Positions 53,297 to 62,650 are shown, numbered from the stretch's first letter. The stretch is DNA of 64,000 nucleotides from Scandinavium hiltneri (GCF_024764835.1 NZ_JALIGE010000068.1:124001-188000), one strand, 5' to 3'. Notes: a model not told the origin generated them from the sequence alone. Translations and numbers: made by a program.

Positions 53297-53321
53297 CGCG
53301 CGTTATGAACGCGTCATTGTG

Positions 53322-53348
53322 GGGGTGAAGATTTTCACCCCTTTTTTT
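53322..53348 (+). terminator. fdhF terminator
   Basis: GGGGTGAA-GATT-TTCACCCC stem followed by seven T residues, between fdhF and yjcO. Confidence 0.92.
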
Positions 53349-53420
53349 ACACTTCTTGCCCCATTTAATTCTCTTGCGGCGCCCTTTATACTGCGGCTCC
53401 TTGCATGCGGAAGAAAAAGA

Positions 53421-54092
53421 ATGATTAAGCGCTGTGGCTGGTTATTGTTGCTCCCTTTACTGGCGCACGCCGACGAAATCGGCACCCGGTACAAAGAGCA
53501 GGCCGAAGCGGGCGACAAACGCGCCCAGTATTATCTGGCTGATACGTATTACAGTTCCGGTGATGAACCGCATGCTCGCTATTGGGCTGAAAAAGCAGCG
53601 CAGGCTGGTGAGCCGGACGCCGTTGCATTGCTGGCGCAAATGATGATGAAAACAAGCCTGCCCAACGCGCGTAAGCTGGCCGAACAGGCGACGCTGGCGG
53701 GCAGCACTAACGGGGAAATCACCCTCGCCCACATGCTGCTGAACACTCAGGCGGGTAAAACCGATTACCCGCGCGCAATATCCCTGCTGCAAAAAGTGGC
53801 GGAAGATATCGATAGCGACACCGCGGTCGACGCACAAATGCTGCTGGGGCTGATTTACGCCAACGGCGGCGAAGTACCGGAAGATGACGTCAAAGCGACC
53901 TTCTGGTTTAAACGCAGCTCGACGCTCTCGCGCTCCGGCTATGCCGAATACTGGGCGGCCATGATATTCCGCGAAGGGGAAAAAGGCTTCATCAAGCCGA
54001 ATAAACAGAAGGCGCTGAACTGGTTTAACGTCAGCTGTCTGGAAGGAAATGATTCGGGATGCGAAGAGCTTGATGCATTGAGCGGCGAATAA
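53421..54092 (+). CDS. yjcO: Sel1-repeat protein YjcO
   Basis: Secreted protein of 223 residues with a short signal peptide (MIKRCGWLLLLPLLAHAD) and Sel1-like repeats: AGDKRAQYYLADTYYSSG, AGEPDAVALLAQMM, DAQMLLGLIYANGGEVPEDD. Function is unknown. GGAAG precedes ATG 53421. The order fdhF-yjcO-gltP matches E. coli. Confidence 0.92.
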   Translation: MIKRCGWLLLLPLLAHADEIGTRYKEQAEAGDKRAQYYLADTYYSSGDEPHARYWAEKAAQAGEPDAVALLAQMMMKTSLPNARKLAEQATLAGSTNGEITLAHMLLNTQAGKTDYPRAISLLQKVAEDIDSDTAVDAQMLLGLIYANGGEVPEDDVKATFWFKRSSTLSRSGYAEYWAAMIFREGEKGFIKPNKQKALNWFNVSCLEGNDSGCEELDALSGE

Positions 54093-54096
54093 TACC

Positions 54097-54173
54097 GCCC
54101 GGCGGCGCGATGCTTGCCGGGCCTGTGTGATTTTGCGTTTTGTAGGCCCGATAAGCGTAAGCGCCATCGGGCA
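54097..54173. repeat. BIME/REP element between yjcO and gltP
   Basis: GCCCGGCGGCGCGATGCTTG-CCGGGCCTG and inverted GTAGGCCCGATAAGCGTAAG-CGCCATCGGGCA form a REP pair between two convergent genes. Confidence 0.92.
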
Positions 54174-54187
54174 GAGGTTCACAGCGC

Positions 54188-55501
54188 TTAACGATTCGCG
54201 GTTTTACTGAATTTGCCCAACATTTCACGCTCGTACGCCTGCGCTTTTTTGCGGTCAAATTTGTGTTCCCACTTTGAAATCACCAGCACCGCCAGCGCGT
54301 TACCCACCACGTTCAGCGCGGTACGCGCCATGTCGAGGATACGGTCTACGCCTGCGATAAACGCCAGCCCTTCCAGCGGAATACCCACGCTACCGAGCGT
54401 CGCCAGCAGCACCACGAACGATACCCCGGGCACGCCCGCGATCCCTTTCGAGGTCACCATTAAGGTCAGCACCAGAATGATTTCCTGGCCGATGGACAGG
54501 TCAATGCCGTACAGCTGAGCGATGAAAATCGCCGCGATACTTTGGTACAGCGTCGAGCCATCAAGGTTAAAGGAGTAGCCAGTCGGCACCACGAAACTGG
54601 TGATCGACGCTGGCGCACCATAGGCTTCCATCTTCTCGATAATGCGCGGCAGCACGCTTTCGGAACTCGCCGTGGAGTACGCCAGAATCAGCTCGTCTTT
54701 CAGGATACGAATCAAAATCCAGATGCTCAGCCCACACATTTTTGCCACTGTTCCCAGCACCACCAGCGCGAAGAACACAATGGCGACGTACACCAGGATC
54801 ACCAGCTTGGCGAGCGGCCACAGGGAGGCAAAACCAAAGTTAGCCACGGTGACGGAAATCAGCGCGAACACGCCGACTGGCGCATAGCGCATCACCATGT
54901 GCGTCACTTTGAACATCGTTTCGGAAACCGAACGGAACACCGTGACCAGCGGTTCGCGATGCGCAGATGGCAGCGATGACAGCCCCAGACCAAACAGCAC
55001 CGAGAAGAAGATAATCGGCAGCATGTCGCCTTTCGCCATCGAGGCGAAAATATTGGTCGGCACCAACGACAGGATCGTGCCCATCAGGCCATGCGCGTGG
55101 CTTTGTACATCGGTCGCAGTACTCTGGTATTTCGAAATATCCACCGTTGCGAGGGTCGACATATCAATGCCTGACCCCGGCTGGAAGACGTTCGCCAGCG
55201 TAATACCCAGCACGATGGCGATAGTAGTGATGATTTCGAAATAGATAATGGTTTTCGCACCGATACGGCCCAGCGACTTGGCATCGCCCACGCCTGCAAT
55301 CCCGACCACCAGCGTCGAAATCACAATCGGTACCACAATCATTTTGATCAGATGGATGAAGATATCACCGGCAGGTGATAGCAGGTTGGTAATCAGCCAT
55401 TCACGGCTATCACTTTGATAATGAAGATAACTACCCAGAAGAATACCCAGCACTAACGCCAGCAGTATTTGCCAGGCCAGGCTGACTTTCGCTTTTTTCA
55501 T
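54188..55501 (-). CDS. gltP: Proton/glutamate-aspartate symporter GltP
   Basis: Inner-membrane DAACS-family symporter of 437 residues, the E. coli length. Conserved HLIKMIVVPIVISTLVVGIA, the serine-rich reentrant loop TASSESVLPRIIEKM and PTGYSFNLDGSTLYQ are present. ATG 55499-55501 (MKKAKVSLAWQ) with AGGAAG upstream is preferred over an earlier in-frame ATG. Confidence 0.96.
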   Translation of the reverse strand: MKKAKVSLAWQILLALVLGILLGSYLHYQSDSREWLITNLLSPAGDIFIHLIKMIVVPIVISTLVVGIAGVGDAKSLGRIGAKTIIYFEIITTIAIVLGITLANVFQPGSGIDMSTLATVDISKYQSTATDVQSHAHGLMGTILSLVPTNIFASMAKGDMLPIIFFSVLFGLGLSSLPSAHREPLVTVFRSVSETMFKVTHMVMRYAPVGVFALISVTVANFGFASLWPLAKLVILVYVAIVFFALVVLGTVAKMCGLSIWILIRILKDELILAYSTASSESVLPRIIEKMEAYGAPASITSFVVPTGYSFNLDGSTLYQSIAAIFIAQLYGIDLSIGQEIILVLTLMVTSKGIAGVPGVSFVVLLATLGSVGIPLEGLAFIAGVDRILDMARTALNVVGNALAVLVISKWEHKFDRKKAQAYEREMLGKFSKTANR

Positions 55502-55929
55502 AACTACAGACTTCCTCAACGCAGGGAGACATTTTGTCACGCATGTTTCCCACTGAAACGGGGATGATTTGTGTTGTTTAATTTAAGACGAATTATAACG
55601 CGGCGTATCAGTACCACCTGCACGGCATACTGCGCAAGCCTTTAAGAACGGGGGGTTGGACTGACGAAACAGCGATTAGGGGAGATTAAATCCGGTTACC
55701 TAAAATAACCTTTTGTTATAAAAAACATTTTTTAGTTTGAAAATATATAAATTCATCATCGTTACTATTTCTTTTCTAACGTTTGTTTGGTGATTTTTTA
55801 TACGCTAAAAACGATCTCTGCGGGCTATTTGAAATGAAGGAAGGCATCGCAGGGAGGTTGAATAAAACAACGCTCCCCGCTCAGTAACGTGACCTGACAT
55901 GCTTTAATAGTCTAACGTCCCCATCGCCA
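55502..55929. other. AT-rich junction between gltP and the accessory block
   Basis: No gene is supported in these 428 bases. The right half is AT-rich and marks the change from core-like to accessory composition. In E. coli the nrf operon follows gltP; it is not here. The gltP promoter should lie in the first 150 bases. Confidence 0.5.
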
Positions 55930-57102
55930 TCAACAGTAACATTTTGAATAAGCGGCTTTTAACCTGATAATTGCTTCAACCAATACGGATCGAGGGCAGC
56001 CAATATTCAGTCGCATATGCCCTTCTCCACCTATACCATACTGCAGACCAGGAGAGAGCCCCAGTTTAGCATCATGGATGAAAAAAGAAGCCAGGGCTTC
56101 CTCACTCAGTCCCATCTTCTCGGCATTGAGGAAAAGAAGATAAGAGGCACCACCATAGATTACCGAAATTTTTGGGCAATTTTTCGCTATTTCCTCTTTG
56201 ACATATTTAACATTGTCCGACAAATATGAAAGCAACTGTTGGTACCAATTGTCGCACTGAGTATAAGCAGAATAAATGACGGCTTGTTGTAAGTAGTTTG
56301 TTTCAGCAAGATAGCAATTATCCAGGAAGGCGTAGAGTTGATCTCGCAACTTATTATTCTTCACGATCATAATGCCCCCTTGAACCCCGGGAGCATTGAA
56401 AGTTTTACCAATCGACGTTAATACAATGGACTGACTATCGATAGCTTCATTGGCGGTGAAAAAAGGAATATGATATTTGCCAGGTAACGTCAGGTCGCAA
56501 TGCACTTCATCTGACACAATAATAACCCCCTCCTCATGGCAATAACGTGTCACTTTTACAAGAGTCTCACGATCCCACACAATTCCTCCGGGATTATGTG
56601 GGGAAATCAATAGAAACATTTTGGACATTTTCAGCTTATTTCTGAAATCCTGCCAGTCAAATTCATAAGTTCCATTTTTTTCGATCAACCGAGTCTGGAG
56701 TAATTTTCTACCACACCCTGGCACGAGATTTTTGTAAGGATCATATATTGGTGTACAGGTCAATATATTTTCACCGGGTTCACTCAAAGCCATTATAGAT
56801 AAAACCACGGCTTTTATTACTCCGGGAATAAAATGTAACCACTCCTCTCTAATATAAGTTTCATATTGCTTCTGATACCAGTCAACAACCGATTTCTTCC
56901 AGCCGGGGTAATCCATATTATAACCCTGTACGGGCTGAGCCGAGACAATCTGTAAATTATCAAGGATGGATGTCGGTGTTTTAAAATCCATATCAGCAAT
57001 CCACAGAGGTAAAACATCTTCTGTCCCAAACATCTGCTTCAACTGCCCATATTTTCGGCAACTGGAATCGCGTATCACAATATTATCAAATAAAGACATC
57101 AT
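55930..57102 (-). CDS. PatB/MalY-like PLP-dependent C-S lyase
   Basis: Fold-type I PLP enzyme of 390 residues in the PatB/MalY cystathionine beta-lyase group. The N-terminus has DVLPLWIADMDFKTP, and the PLP lysine is in SIGKTFNAPGVQGG. LISPHNPGGIVW and VSDEVHCDL are cofactor-binding segments, and HMRLNIGCPR the carboxylate-binding arginine. The substrate is probably an S-containing amino acid but could be a regulatory or transport partner as in MalY. Two ATG starts are possible; GGGAG precedes the first. It is 53 bases after nhaC on the same strand, probably co-transcribed. Confidence 0.88.
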   Translation of the reverse strand: MMSLFDNIVIRDSSCRKYGQLKQMFGTEDVLPLWIADMDFKTPTSILDNLQIVSAQPVQGYNMDYPGWKKSVVDWYQKQYETYIREEWLHFIPGVIKAVVLSIMALSEPGENILTCTPIYDPYKNLVPGCGRKLLQTRLIEKNGTYEFDWQDFRNKLKMSKMFLLISPHNPGGIVWDRETLVKVTRYCHEEGVIIVSDEVHCDLTLPGKYHIPFFTANEAIDSQSIVLTSIGKTFNAPGVQGGIMIVKNNKLRDQLYAFLDNCYLAETNYLQQAVIYSAYTQCDNWYQQLLSYLSDNVKYVKEEIAKNCPKISVIYGGASYLLFLNAEKMGLSEEALASFFIHDAKLGLSPGLQYGIGGEGHMRLNIGCPRSVLVEAIIRLKAAYSKCYC

Positions 57103-57155
57103 GGCTCCCTGTACAACAAATATTCTTAATCAAGAAAATGAAATTATAATATAAT

Positions 57156-58610
57156 CTAGTGTTCCATAACATATTCTGGATCGTCACTTGGGTCATACTT
57201 GGCGATACCAATTCCTGTGGCAGCCCAGAGCAATGCAAAAATAATGCCGCTATAACATAAAATTGCCCACGGGAGATAATCCAGCGTCGCCACACCTAAC
57301 ATAGTTGCACAATAAACACCGGAGGCAGACCAAGGAATAATGGGTTCAACAACGGTTCCTGCATCCTCTGTCGTACGCGACAGATTTTTTGCCGCCAGCC
57401 CTCTTCTTTTATATTCACCCTTAAATGCATCGCCACATAACAGTAATGGTAGCGTACCGTTTGCAGTACATGCACAAATAGTAAATGCGCTCACGATAGT
57501 AATGAATACTAATCTGAACGTTGACTTCACGCCTTTGGTCAACGCCTGGATAACAGTATGAAGTGAGCCCGTTGCACTCATTGCGCCAGCGAAGCTGAAT
57601 GCACTAAAAACAGTGACAAAACTGCTGAACATTGAGATTGCCCCGCCGCGCTCAAGCAGGCGTGGTAAGTCTGGGGAGAGTGTAGAAACATTGATGCCTT
57701 CAGCCATCGTTAACTTAAACCCGCTCACGACAGCTTCACCAACGGAGGAAGGCGAAAATACCTGAAAAACAAGGGCCAGGATCACCGAGACCAGCGTAGA
57801 CAGAAACAGCATCGGGATCGGGGGTTTCTTTGTCAGCGATCCATACAGCACAATCAGCGGTGGAAGGATAAGGAGGAAATTGAAGTTGTATATCTCTGCA
57901 ATTGACGTCATCAGCACAGTGATGGATTCTGGAGTACTGCCTGAAGTATCAATATTCAGACCCATATATGAATAAACGATACAGCATAAAATGAAGCCCG
58001 GCCCGGTTGTCCAGAGCAGGTGCCCTATATGGGAGTATAGATTAACCCCGGCCGCCAGGGCCGCCATATTGGTTGAGTCCGAAACCGGAGACAGTTTATC
58101 GCCAAACCAGCATCCTGACACAATGGCTCCTGCGGCAATACTTAACGGTATATTAAGCCCAATAGCAACACCAATCATCGCAATTCCGATGGTGCCAATC
58201 GATCCCCACGAGGTCCCTGTACAGACTGAAATCAGCGCCCCCAAAAAGAATGCTGAAATATAGAAGTACTGTGGATTAATGACTTTCAGACCATAGTAAA
58301 TCATCATTGGTATCGTACCAGAGATCATCCACCCTCCGATTAAAAACCCGATACTGGCGACAATTAAAATGACCGGTAAAGCTTCTGCTATTTTATTACA
58401 TATAGATTTTAAAATATCATCCCATGTATATCCGTGCGCTATTCCAACAAACGAAGCAGTAGCGGCCCCCATGATAATCATAGGTTCTGCACGAATATTA
58501 AACATAAAATACCCGATACTGATACCACCGAGCATAATAACCATAGGTAAAAGCGACCAAAAAAATGAAAGCTGTCGCCTGCTTGTAGGGTTGCAGTTAT
58601 TTGATTCCAT
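57156..58610 (-). CDS. NhaC-family antiporter
   Basis: Inner-membrane protein of 484 residues with about 11-12 hydrophobic helices of the NhaC family. GTSWGSIGTIGIAMIGVAIG and GCWFGDKLSPVSDSTNMAAL are hallmark regions, and TEDAGTVVEPIIPWSASGVY a late one. Members include Na+/H+ antiporters and malate-lactate antiporters, so linkage to a PLP lyase suggests an organic substrate or product exchange. GGAAG precedes the ATG. Confidence 0.88.
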   Translation of the reverse strand: MESNNCNPTSRRQLSFFWSLLPMVIMLGGISIGYFMFNIRAEPMIIMGAATASFVGIAHGYTWDDILKSICNKIAEALPVILIVASIGFLIGGWMISGTIPMMIYYGLKVINPQYFYISAFFLGALISVCTGTSWGSIGTIGIAMIGVAIGLNIPLSIAAGAIVSGCWFGDKLSPVSDSTNMAALAAGVNLYSHIGHLLWTTGPGFILCCIVYSYMGLNIDTSGSTPESITVLMTSIAEIYNFNFLLILPPLIVLYGSLTKKPPIPMLFLSTLVSVILALVFQVFSPSSVGEAVVSGFKLTMAEGINVSTLSPDLPRLLERGGAISMFSSFVTVFSAFSFAGAMSATGSLHTVIQALTKGVKSTFRLVFITIVSAFTICACTANGTLPLLLCGDAFKGEYKRRGLAAKNLSRTTEDAGTVVEPIIPWSASGVYCATMLGVATLDYLPWAILCYSGIIFALLWAATGIGIAKYDPSDDPEYVMEH

Positions 58611-58767
58611 GTTTTCTTCCAGTTATTTGTTAATCAATTCCACATGTTATTTAAAATATGAATAATGAAGAATATCATCGCTTTGTGAACAAATCCTCCT
58701 CAAGAACGTGTATGAAGAAAATGTGAAGCCACATTACCTGTCTTTATAATTTATACATCAAATCTGT

Positions 58768-59697
58768 CTAAGGTAAATTATGACGCCGTTGTTGACTCAG
58801 TTTTCGGTATTGCTGCGGAGGCATTCCTACATATTTTTTAAACGTACTGTAGAAACGACTACTTGAGTTAAACCCCGTAAGCATGGCTATATCAAGAATG
58901 GTGTTATCAGTATCACTCAGTAAAGCACGGACATGATTAATACGTAAGGTGGTAATGTATTGTTTCATCGTCAATTGCATGGCTTTCTGGAAAATGCCCA
59001 TCGCGTAATTAGGATTTAATTTAATATGATCAGCAATATCATTTATGGTCAGAGGTTTATCGCTATTCGCTGCGATAAACTCCAGCATCTGGCTGACATA
59101 AAACTTAGCATGTCTGGAAGTACCGTTTTTATGAGACAGGGAAGTGTTATTCACTAAAACCGGATTCCAACCCGAAAGGCTGAACCGTTTGAGCATCAAC
59201 GCAATCTCATCAATCGCGAGTTGCCGAATGTGCGTATTCTCGCTTTTCAGCTCATGTTGCCAGCGTTGGACCTCAAAAATACTGAGCTGCTGGACAGCCT
59301 GTGATTTTATCACCAGCCCATGCGTGACGTGGTTAATCAACTCACGATCCAGTGGCCATGACAGAAAAAGATGCATAGGAAGATTGAATATTGCCATTTG
59401 TTGGCAATGGCCAGGGTTCGTCAGCTGATGAGGTGTACAGGCCCAGAAAAGAGTAATGTAGCCTTGGTTCATGAGTACCACTTCATCATTAATCAGATAC
59501 TCCACATCACCATCAAAGGGAACATTGACTTCTATCTGACCGTGCCAGTGGCTGTATGTCATGGCCAGCGGGGCCCGCAGTTCGATATCCATCCTCTGAG
59601 ACTCAGAATAGAGCGCAAGGGGGCTTTTTGTCTGTTTATCGTAACTGCGGCACATATGTGGATCATACGGTAGCCGCGGTGTATGTGTGTCCACCAT
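58768..59697 (-). CDS. melR: AraC-family regulator MelR
   Basis: AraC-type regulator of 309 residues, extremely close to E. coli MelR: HWHGQIEVNVPFDGDVEYLI, ITLFWACTPHQLT, MAIFNLPMHLFLSWPLD and LRINHVRALLSDTD. An N-terminal cupin-like sugar-binding domain is followed by two helix-turn-helices. MelR in E. coli activates the divergent melAB melibiose operon with CRP; here melAB are absent, and an IS fragment takes the upstream side. AGGAAG precedes ATG 59695-59697. Downstream on the same strand are nhaC and the C-S lyase. Confidence 0.92.
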   Translation of the reverse strand: MVDTHTPRLPYDPHMCRSYDKQTKSPLALYSESQRMDIELRAPLAMTYSHWHGQIEVNVPFDGDVEYLINDEVVLMNQGYITLFWACTPHQLTNPGHCQQMAIFNLPMHLFLSWPLDRELINHVTHGLVIKSQAVQQLSIFEVQRWQHELKSENTHIRQLAIDEIALMLKRFSLSGWNPVLVNNTSLSHKNGTSRHAKFYVSQMLEFIAANSDKPLTINDIADHIKLNPNYAMGIFQKAMQLTMKQYITTLRINHVRALLSDTDNTILDIAMLTGFNSSSRFYSTFKKYVGMPPQQYRKLSQQRRHNLP

Positions 59698-59936
59698 TTA
59701 ATGCTTCCTGAATCATTAGGCTGATTGATAAGCCAGGTCATGTTCGCAGCTTAGCCGAAAATAAACTCCATTTTCTCTACATTTCCCACAATTCATTCCC
59801 ATAAAATCATTTTTCCCAGTTGATAAATGTAAATCTGAGTTTTCGGGAATAATTAACCACAATCGCACAGAGAGGGGCCCACTTATGCGGTAATTTGTAC
59901 AAAAGCGGCAGAAGAAGCGGTGTAAGCACACCCGTT

Positions 59937-60303
59937 TTAGTTCCACGCACTTTTTGAGATTTCCGGTTTCTCAGCCATCAGCCGGTATTCTTCCGGCGTC
60001 AGGTTATTCCGGGATTCATGGGGCCGCTCACTGTTGTGTTCATTCAGCCAGCATTCCGTTATTTACCGTGCTTCGTTCAGCGTTCTGAACAGATAAAAAT
60101 AAAGTATTTCGGTCCGGTATGTTCGGTTAAATCGTTCGATAAAGGCGTTCTGCATCGGCTTACCCGGCTTGATAAATTCCAGCATCACACCATGGTCTTC
60201 AGCCCATTGCGCCAGAGCCAGTGATATCAGTTCCGGTCCGCTATCCATCCGCATCTTCATGCGGATATCCACGGTTTGCCACTATTCTGTCCAGTACCTG
60301 CAC
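59937..60303 (-). mobile_element. Decayed IS3-family transposase fragment
   Basis: The minus strand encodes the C-terminal part of an IS3-family OrfB: DSGPELISLALAQWAEDHG, KPGKPMQNAFIERFNRTYRT, then LTPEEYRLMAEKPEISKSAWN. A stop interrupts the frame after RTLNEAR, and a single-base shift lies before the MRMDSG segment, so it is inactive. Its right edge is cut directly into fdhF sequence at 60303/60304. A GGGGCCCACT at 59875-59884 may be part of an IS end. Confidence 0.85.
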
Positions 60304-60940
60304 AATCCGCTGCGATCCTGTGGGGCATGGGCGTGACCCAGTTCTATCAGGGTGTGGAAACGGTGCGTTCGCTGACAAGCCTGGCAATGCTGACCGGCAA
60401 TCTGGGCCGTCCGAGCGTCGGCGTTAACCCGGTGCGTGGTCAGAACAACGTCCAGGGTGCCTGTGATATGGGCGCGTTGCCGGATACCTATCCGGGTTAT
60501 CAGTACATCAACAATCCGGCCAACCGCGAGAAATTCGCCAAAGCCTGGGGCGTGGAAAGTCTGCCTGCACACACCGGCTATCGCATCAGCGAGCTGCCGC
60601 ACCGTGCGGCGCATGGCGAAGTGCGTGCGGCCTACATCATGGGCGAAGATCCGCTACAAACTGACGCCGAGCTTTCTGCAGCTTGGCTATGTGATGTGGC
60701 CATGTAGCGATGAGTCAGACGCCGATCAGGGTACGTCGTACCTGTTCGCGGAGAAGTTCGATACGCCGAACGGTCTGGCGCAATTCTTCACCTGCGACTG
60801 GGTCGCGCCTATCGATAAACTCACCGAAGAGTATCCGCTGGTGCTCTCCACCGTGCGTGAAGTCGGCCACTACTCCTGTCGTTCGATGACCGGTAACTGT
60901 GCCGCACTGGCCGCGCTTGCCGATGAACCGGGCTACGCGC
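60304..60940 (+). pseudogene. fdhF: Partial second copy of fdhF, 5' piece
   Basis: Nearly identical to 52014-52389 and then 52718-52973 of the intact fdhF, with scattered substitutions (for example GTG for GTA in the GEVRA segment). Between the two parts 323 bases are missing at the junction CTTTCTGCAGCTTGGC, which shifts the frame. The first 288 codons, with the selenocysteine codon and Fe-S ligands, are gone. It therefore cannot encode formate dehydrogenase. Confidence 0.95.
60926..60940 (+). repeat. 15-base direct repeat, left copy
   Basis: AACCGGGCTACGCGC immediately left of the IS2-like element; the same 15 bases recur at 62276-62290 immediately right of it. It is part of the fdhF sequence and occurs once at the matching place in the intact gene. 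Confidence 0.9.
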
Positions 60941-60976
60941 TGATCTTGACCCGCTATTTCCAGACAGCTTTTGTCT

Positions 60977-61858
60977 CTAAGTTAGCGTTATCCGTTGGCT
61001 CCGGTATTCCCTCGGTGAGAGGTATCCCAGGGCGCTGTGCGGATGGTTTTCATTGTAATGCTCGAACGCCGCCGCCAGGTTTATCAGCGCCGTTCTCACA
61101 TTCGGTTTGGGCATGAAGGTGATGTAGTCACTTTTCATCGTTTTTACGAACCGTTCAGCCATGCCATTACTCTGCGGACTGCTCACTGCTGTTGTGCATG
61201 GCTCCAGATTCAGTTCCCTCGCGAACCAGCGGGTTTCATGCGCTACATAAGCTGAACCGTTGTCCGTCAGCCACTGGATTGATTTTTCCGGTAACTGATT
61301 ACCGAACCGTTTTTCCACTGCACCCAGCATCACATCCTGTACCGTGCTGCTGTCGTAACCCCCTGTACTGGCGGCCCACTCTATGGCTTCTCTGTCGCAG
61401 CAGTCCAGCGCGAACGTCACCCGCAGCTTCTCGCCGTCATCACAGCCGAACTCGAAGCCATCTGAACACCAGCGCAGATCGCTTTCCGCCACCGCGACTT
61501 TGCCGTTATGCTCACGCTGCCGACGTTGTGGTTTGCCGTGCAGCAGCAACAGCCTGTTCTCGCTCATCACACGATAAACCCGTTTGGCATTCACGGGGGG
61601 AAGCCCTTCATTGCGCGACTGCTTCCGCAGTATCGCCCACACCCGTCGATAACCATAACCCGGCATATCACTGATGATCGCGAGGATTCGCGGTAGCAGC
61701 TCTGCATCTGCTTCCTCATTCCGTCTGTTACAGCGCCCGTCCTGCCAGTCGACAGGACGATTGACCCGAAGGGATAACTGCGCACGCGACACGCCTAAAG
61801 CCCGGCTGACCTGTGCTATTCCTTGCCCTTTGATAACAAGGGCGCGTGCGCTATCCAT
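60977..61858 (-). CDS. IS2-like transposase OrfB (DDE integrase domain)
   Basis: A 293-residue protein with an N-terminal HTH-like region (VSRALGVSRAQLSLRV) and the IS3-type DDE core: the first Asp in WCSDGFEFGCDDGE, the second in WLTDNGSAYVAHE, and the Glu in MAERFVKTMKSDYI. It resembles IS2 OrfB along its length. It is probably made as an OrfAB fusion by -1 frameshift at the A-run CGAAAATGG where it overlaps orfA. Confidence 0.92.
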   Translation of the reverse strand: MDSARALVIKGQGIAQVSRALGVSRAQLSLRVNRPVDWQDGRCNRRNEEADAELLPRILAIISDMPGYGYRRVWAILRKQSRNEGLPPVNAKRVYRVMSENRLLLLHGKPQRRQREHNGKVAVAESDLRWCSDGFEFGCDDGEKLRVTFALDCCDREAIEWAASTGGYDSSTVQDVMLGAVEKRFGNQLPEKSIQWLTDNGSAYVAHETRWFARELNLEPCTTAVSSPQSNGMAERFVKTMKSDYITFMPKPNVRTALINLAAAFEHYNENHPHSALGYLSPREYRSQRITLT

Positions 61859-62211
61859 TTTCGCGACTGACCGTACTCCACCGCTTCTTTCAGGATCTCG
61901 TTCTCCATCGTCTTCTTACCCAGAAGACGCTGAAGCTCCCTGATTTGTTTCAGCGCAGCGGAGAGTTCAGAAGCCGGAACGACCTCTTCTCCGGCAGCCA
62001 CTGCGGTGAGACTGCCTTCCTGGTACTGCTTTTTCCACTTGAACAGCAGACTGGGCTGAATGCCATGCAGACGGGCGACATGGGATACCGACATTCCCGG
62101 CGCCATCGACTGCTGAATAATGGCGATCTTTTCCTGAGGCGTTTTACGCCGACGGGCTTCTTGCCCCAACAGTATTCCGGTCATCTCAAAATTAGCGTTA
62201 GTGTTAGACAT
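61816..62211 (-). CDS. IS2-like OrfA (DNA-binding protein)
   Basis: A 131-residue protein with a helix-turn-helix (SVSHVARLHGIQPSLLFKWK) and a C-terminal leucine-zipper-like helix (LKQIRELQRLLGKKTMENEI), typical for IS2-group OrfA. It overlaps orfB by 43 bases. Confidence 0.9.
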   Translation of the reverse strand: MSNTNANFEMTGILLGQEARRRKTPQEKIAIIQQSMAPGMSVSHVARLHGIQPSLLFKWKKQYQEGSLTAVAAGEEVVPASELSAALKQIRELQRLLGKKTMENEILKEAVEYGQSRKWIAHAPLLSKGKE

Positions 62212-62275
62212 ATATCCAAGCCTATCTCTTAAGTTAAGAGACTTCTACTGTCTGGTTTTTCATGGGGCCCACTCA

Positions 62276-62290
62276 AACCGGGCTACGCGC
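62276..62290 (+). repeat. 15-base direct repeat, right copy
   Basis: AACCGGGCTACGCGC directly right of the IS2-like element, continuing into the fdhF 3' piece. It matches the left copy at 60926-60940 base for base. Confidence 0.9.
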
Positions 62291-62613
62291 AAATCAATAC
62301 CGCTGACGCGGCAAGGCTCGGTATTGAGAACGAAGCGCTGGTGTGGGTGTATTCGCGCAAAGGCAAAATCATTACCCGCGCGCAGGTCAGCTCCCGCCCG
62401 AACGTCGGGGCGGTTTACATGACCTATCAGTGGTGGATTGGCGCCTGTAATGAGCTGGTCACGGAAAACCTAAGCCCGATAACCAAAACGCCGGAGTATA
62501 AATACTGCGCCGTTCGGGTGGAAAGTATTGCCGACCAGCACAGCGCTGAACAGTACGTTATTGACGAATATAATAAGCTGAAGTCCCGGTTACGTGAGAG
62601 TGCCCAAGGCTAA
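62276..62613 (+). pseudogene. fdhF: Partial second copy of fdhF, 3' piece
   Basis: Encodes the C-terminal 110 or so residues of FdhF (QINTADAARLGIENEALVWV to RESAQG) nearly identical to the intact gene at 52959-53296. A few silent changes are seen, and the stop is TAA instead of TGA. Similarity ends at the stop codon: the downstream sequence is unrelated to that after the intact gene. Confidence 0.95.
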
Positions 62614-62650
62614 AACGATTAACTTGACGCATTCGAGTGACAAAAAAATA

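Larger units (their letters stand above)
60941..62275 (-). mobile_element. IS2-like insertion sequence (IS3 family, IS2 group)
   Basis: A 1335-base element bounded by TG...CA. The ends are imperfect inverted repeats: TGATCTTGACCC..CCAGACAG at the left and, read inward, TGAGTGGGCCCC..CCAGACAG at the right. It carries overlapping orfA and orfB on the minus strand, both open, so it may be active. It interrupts the second fdhF copy and is flanked by a 15-base direct repeat. Confidence 0.93.
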
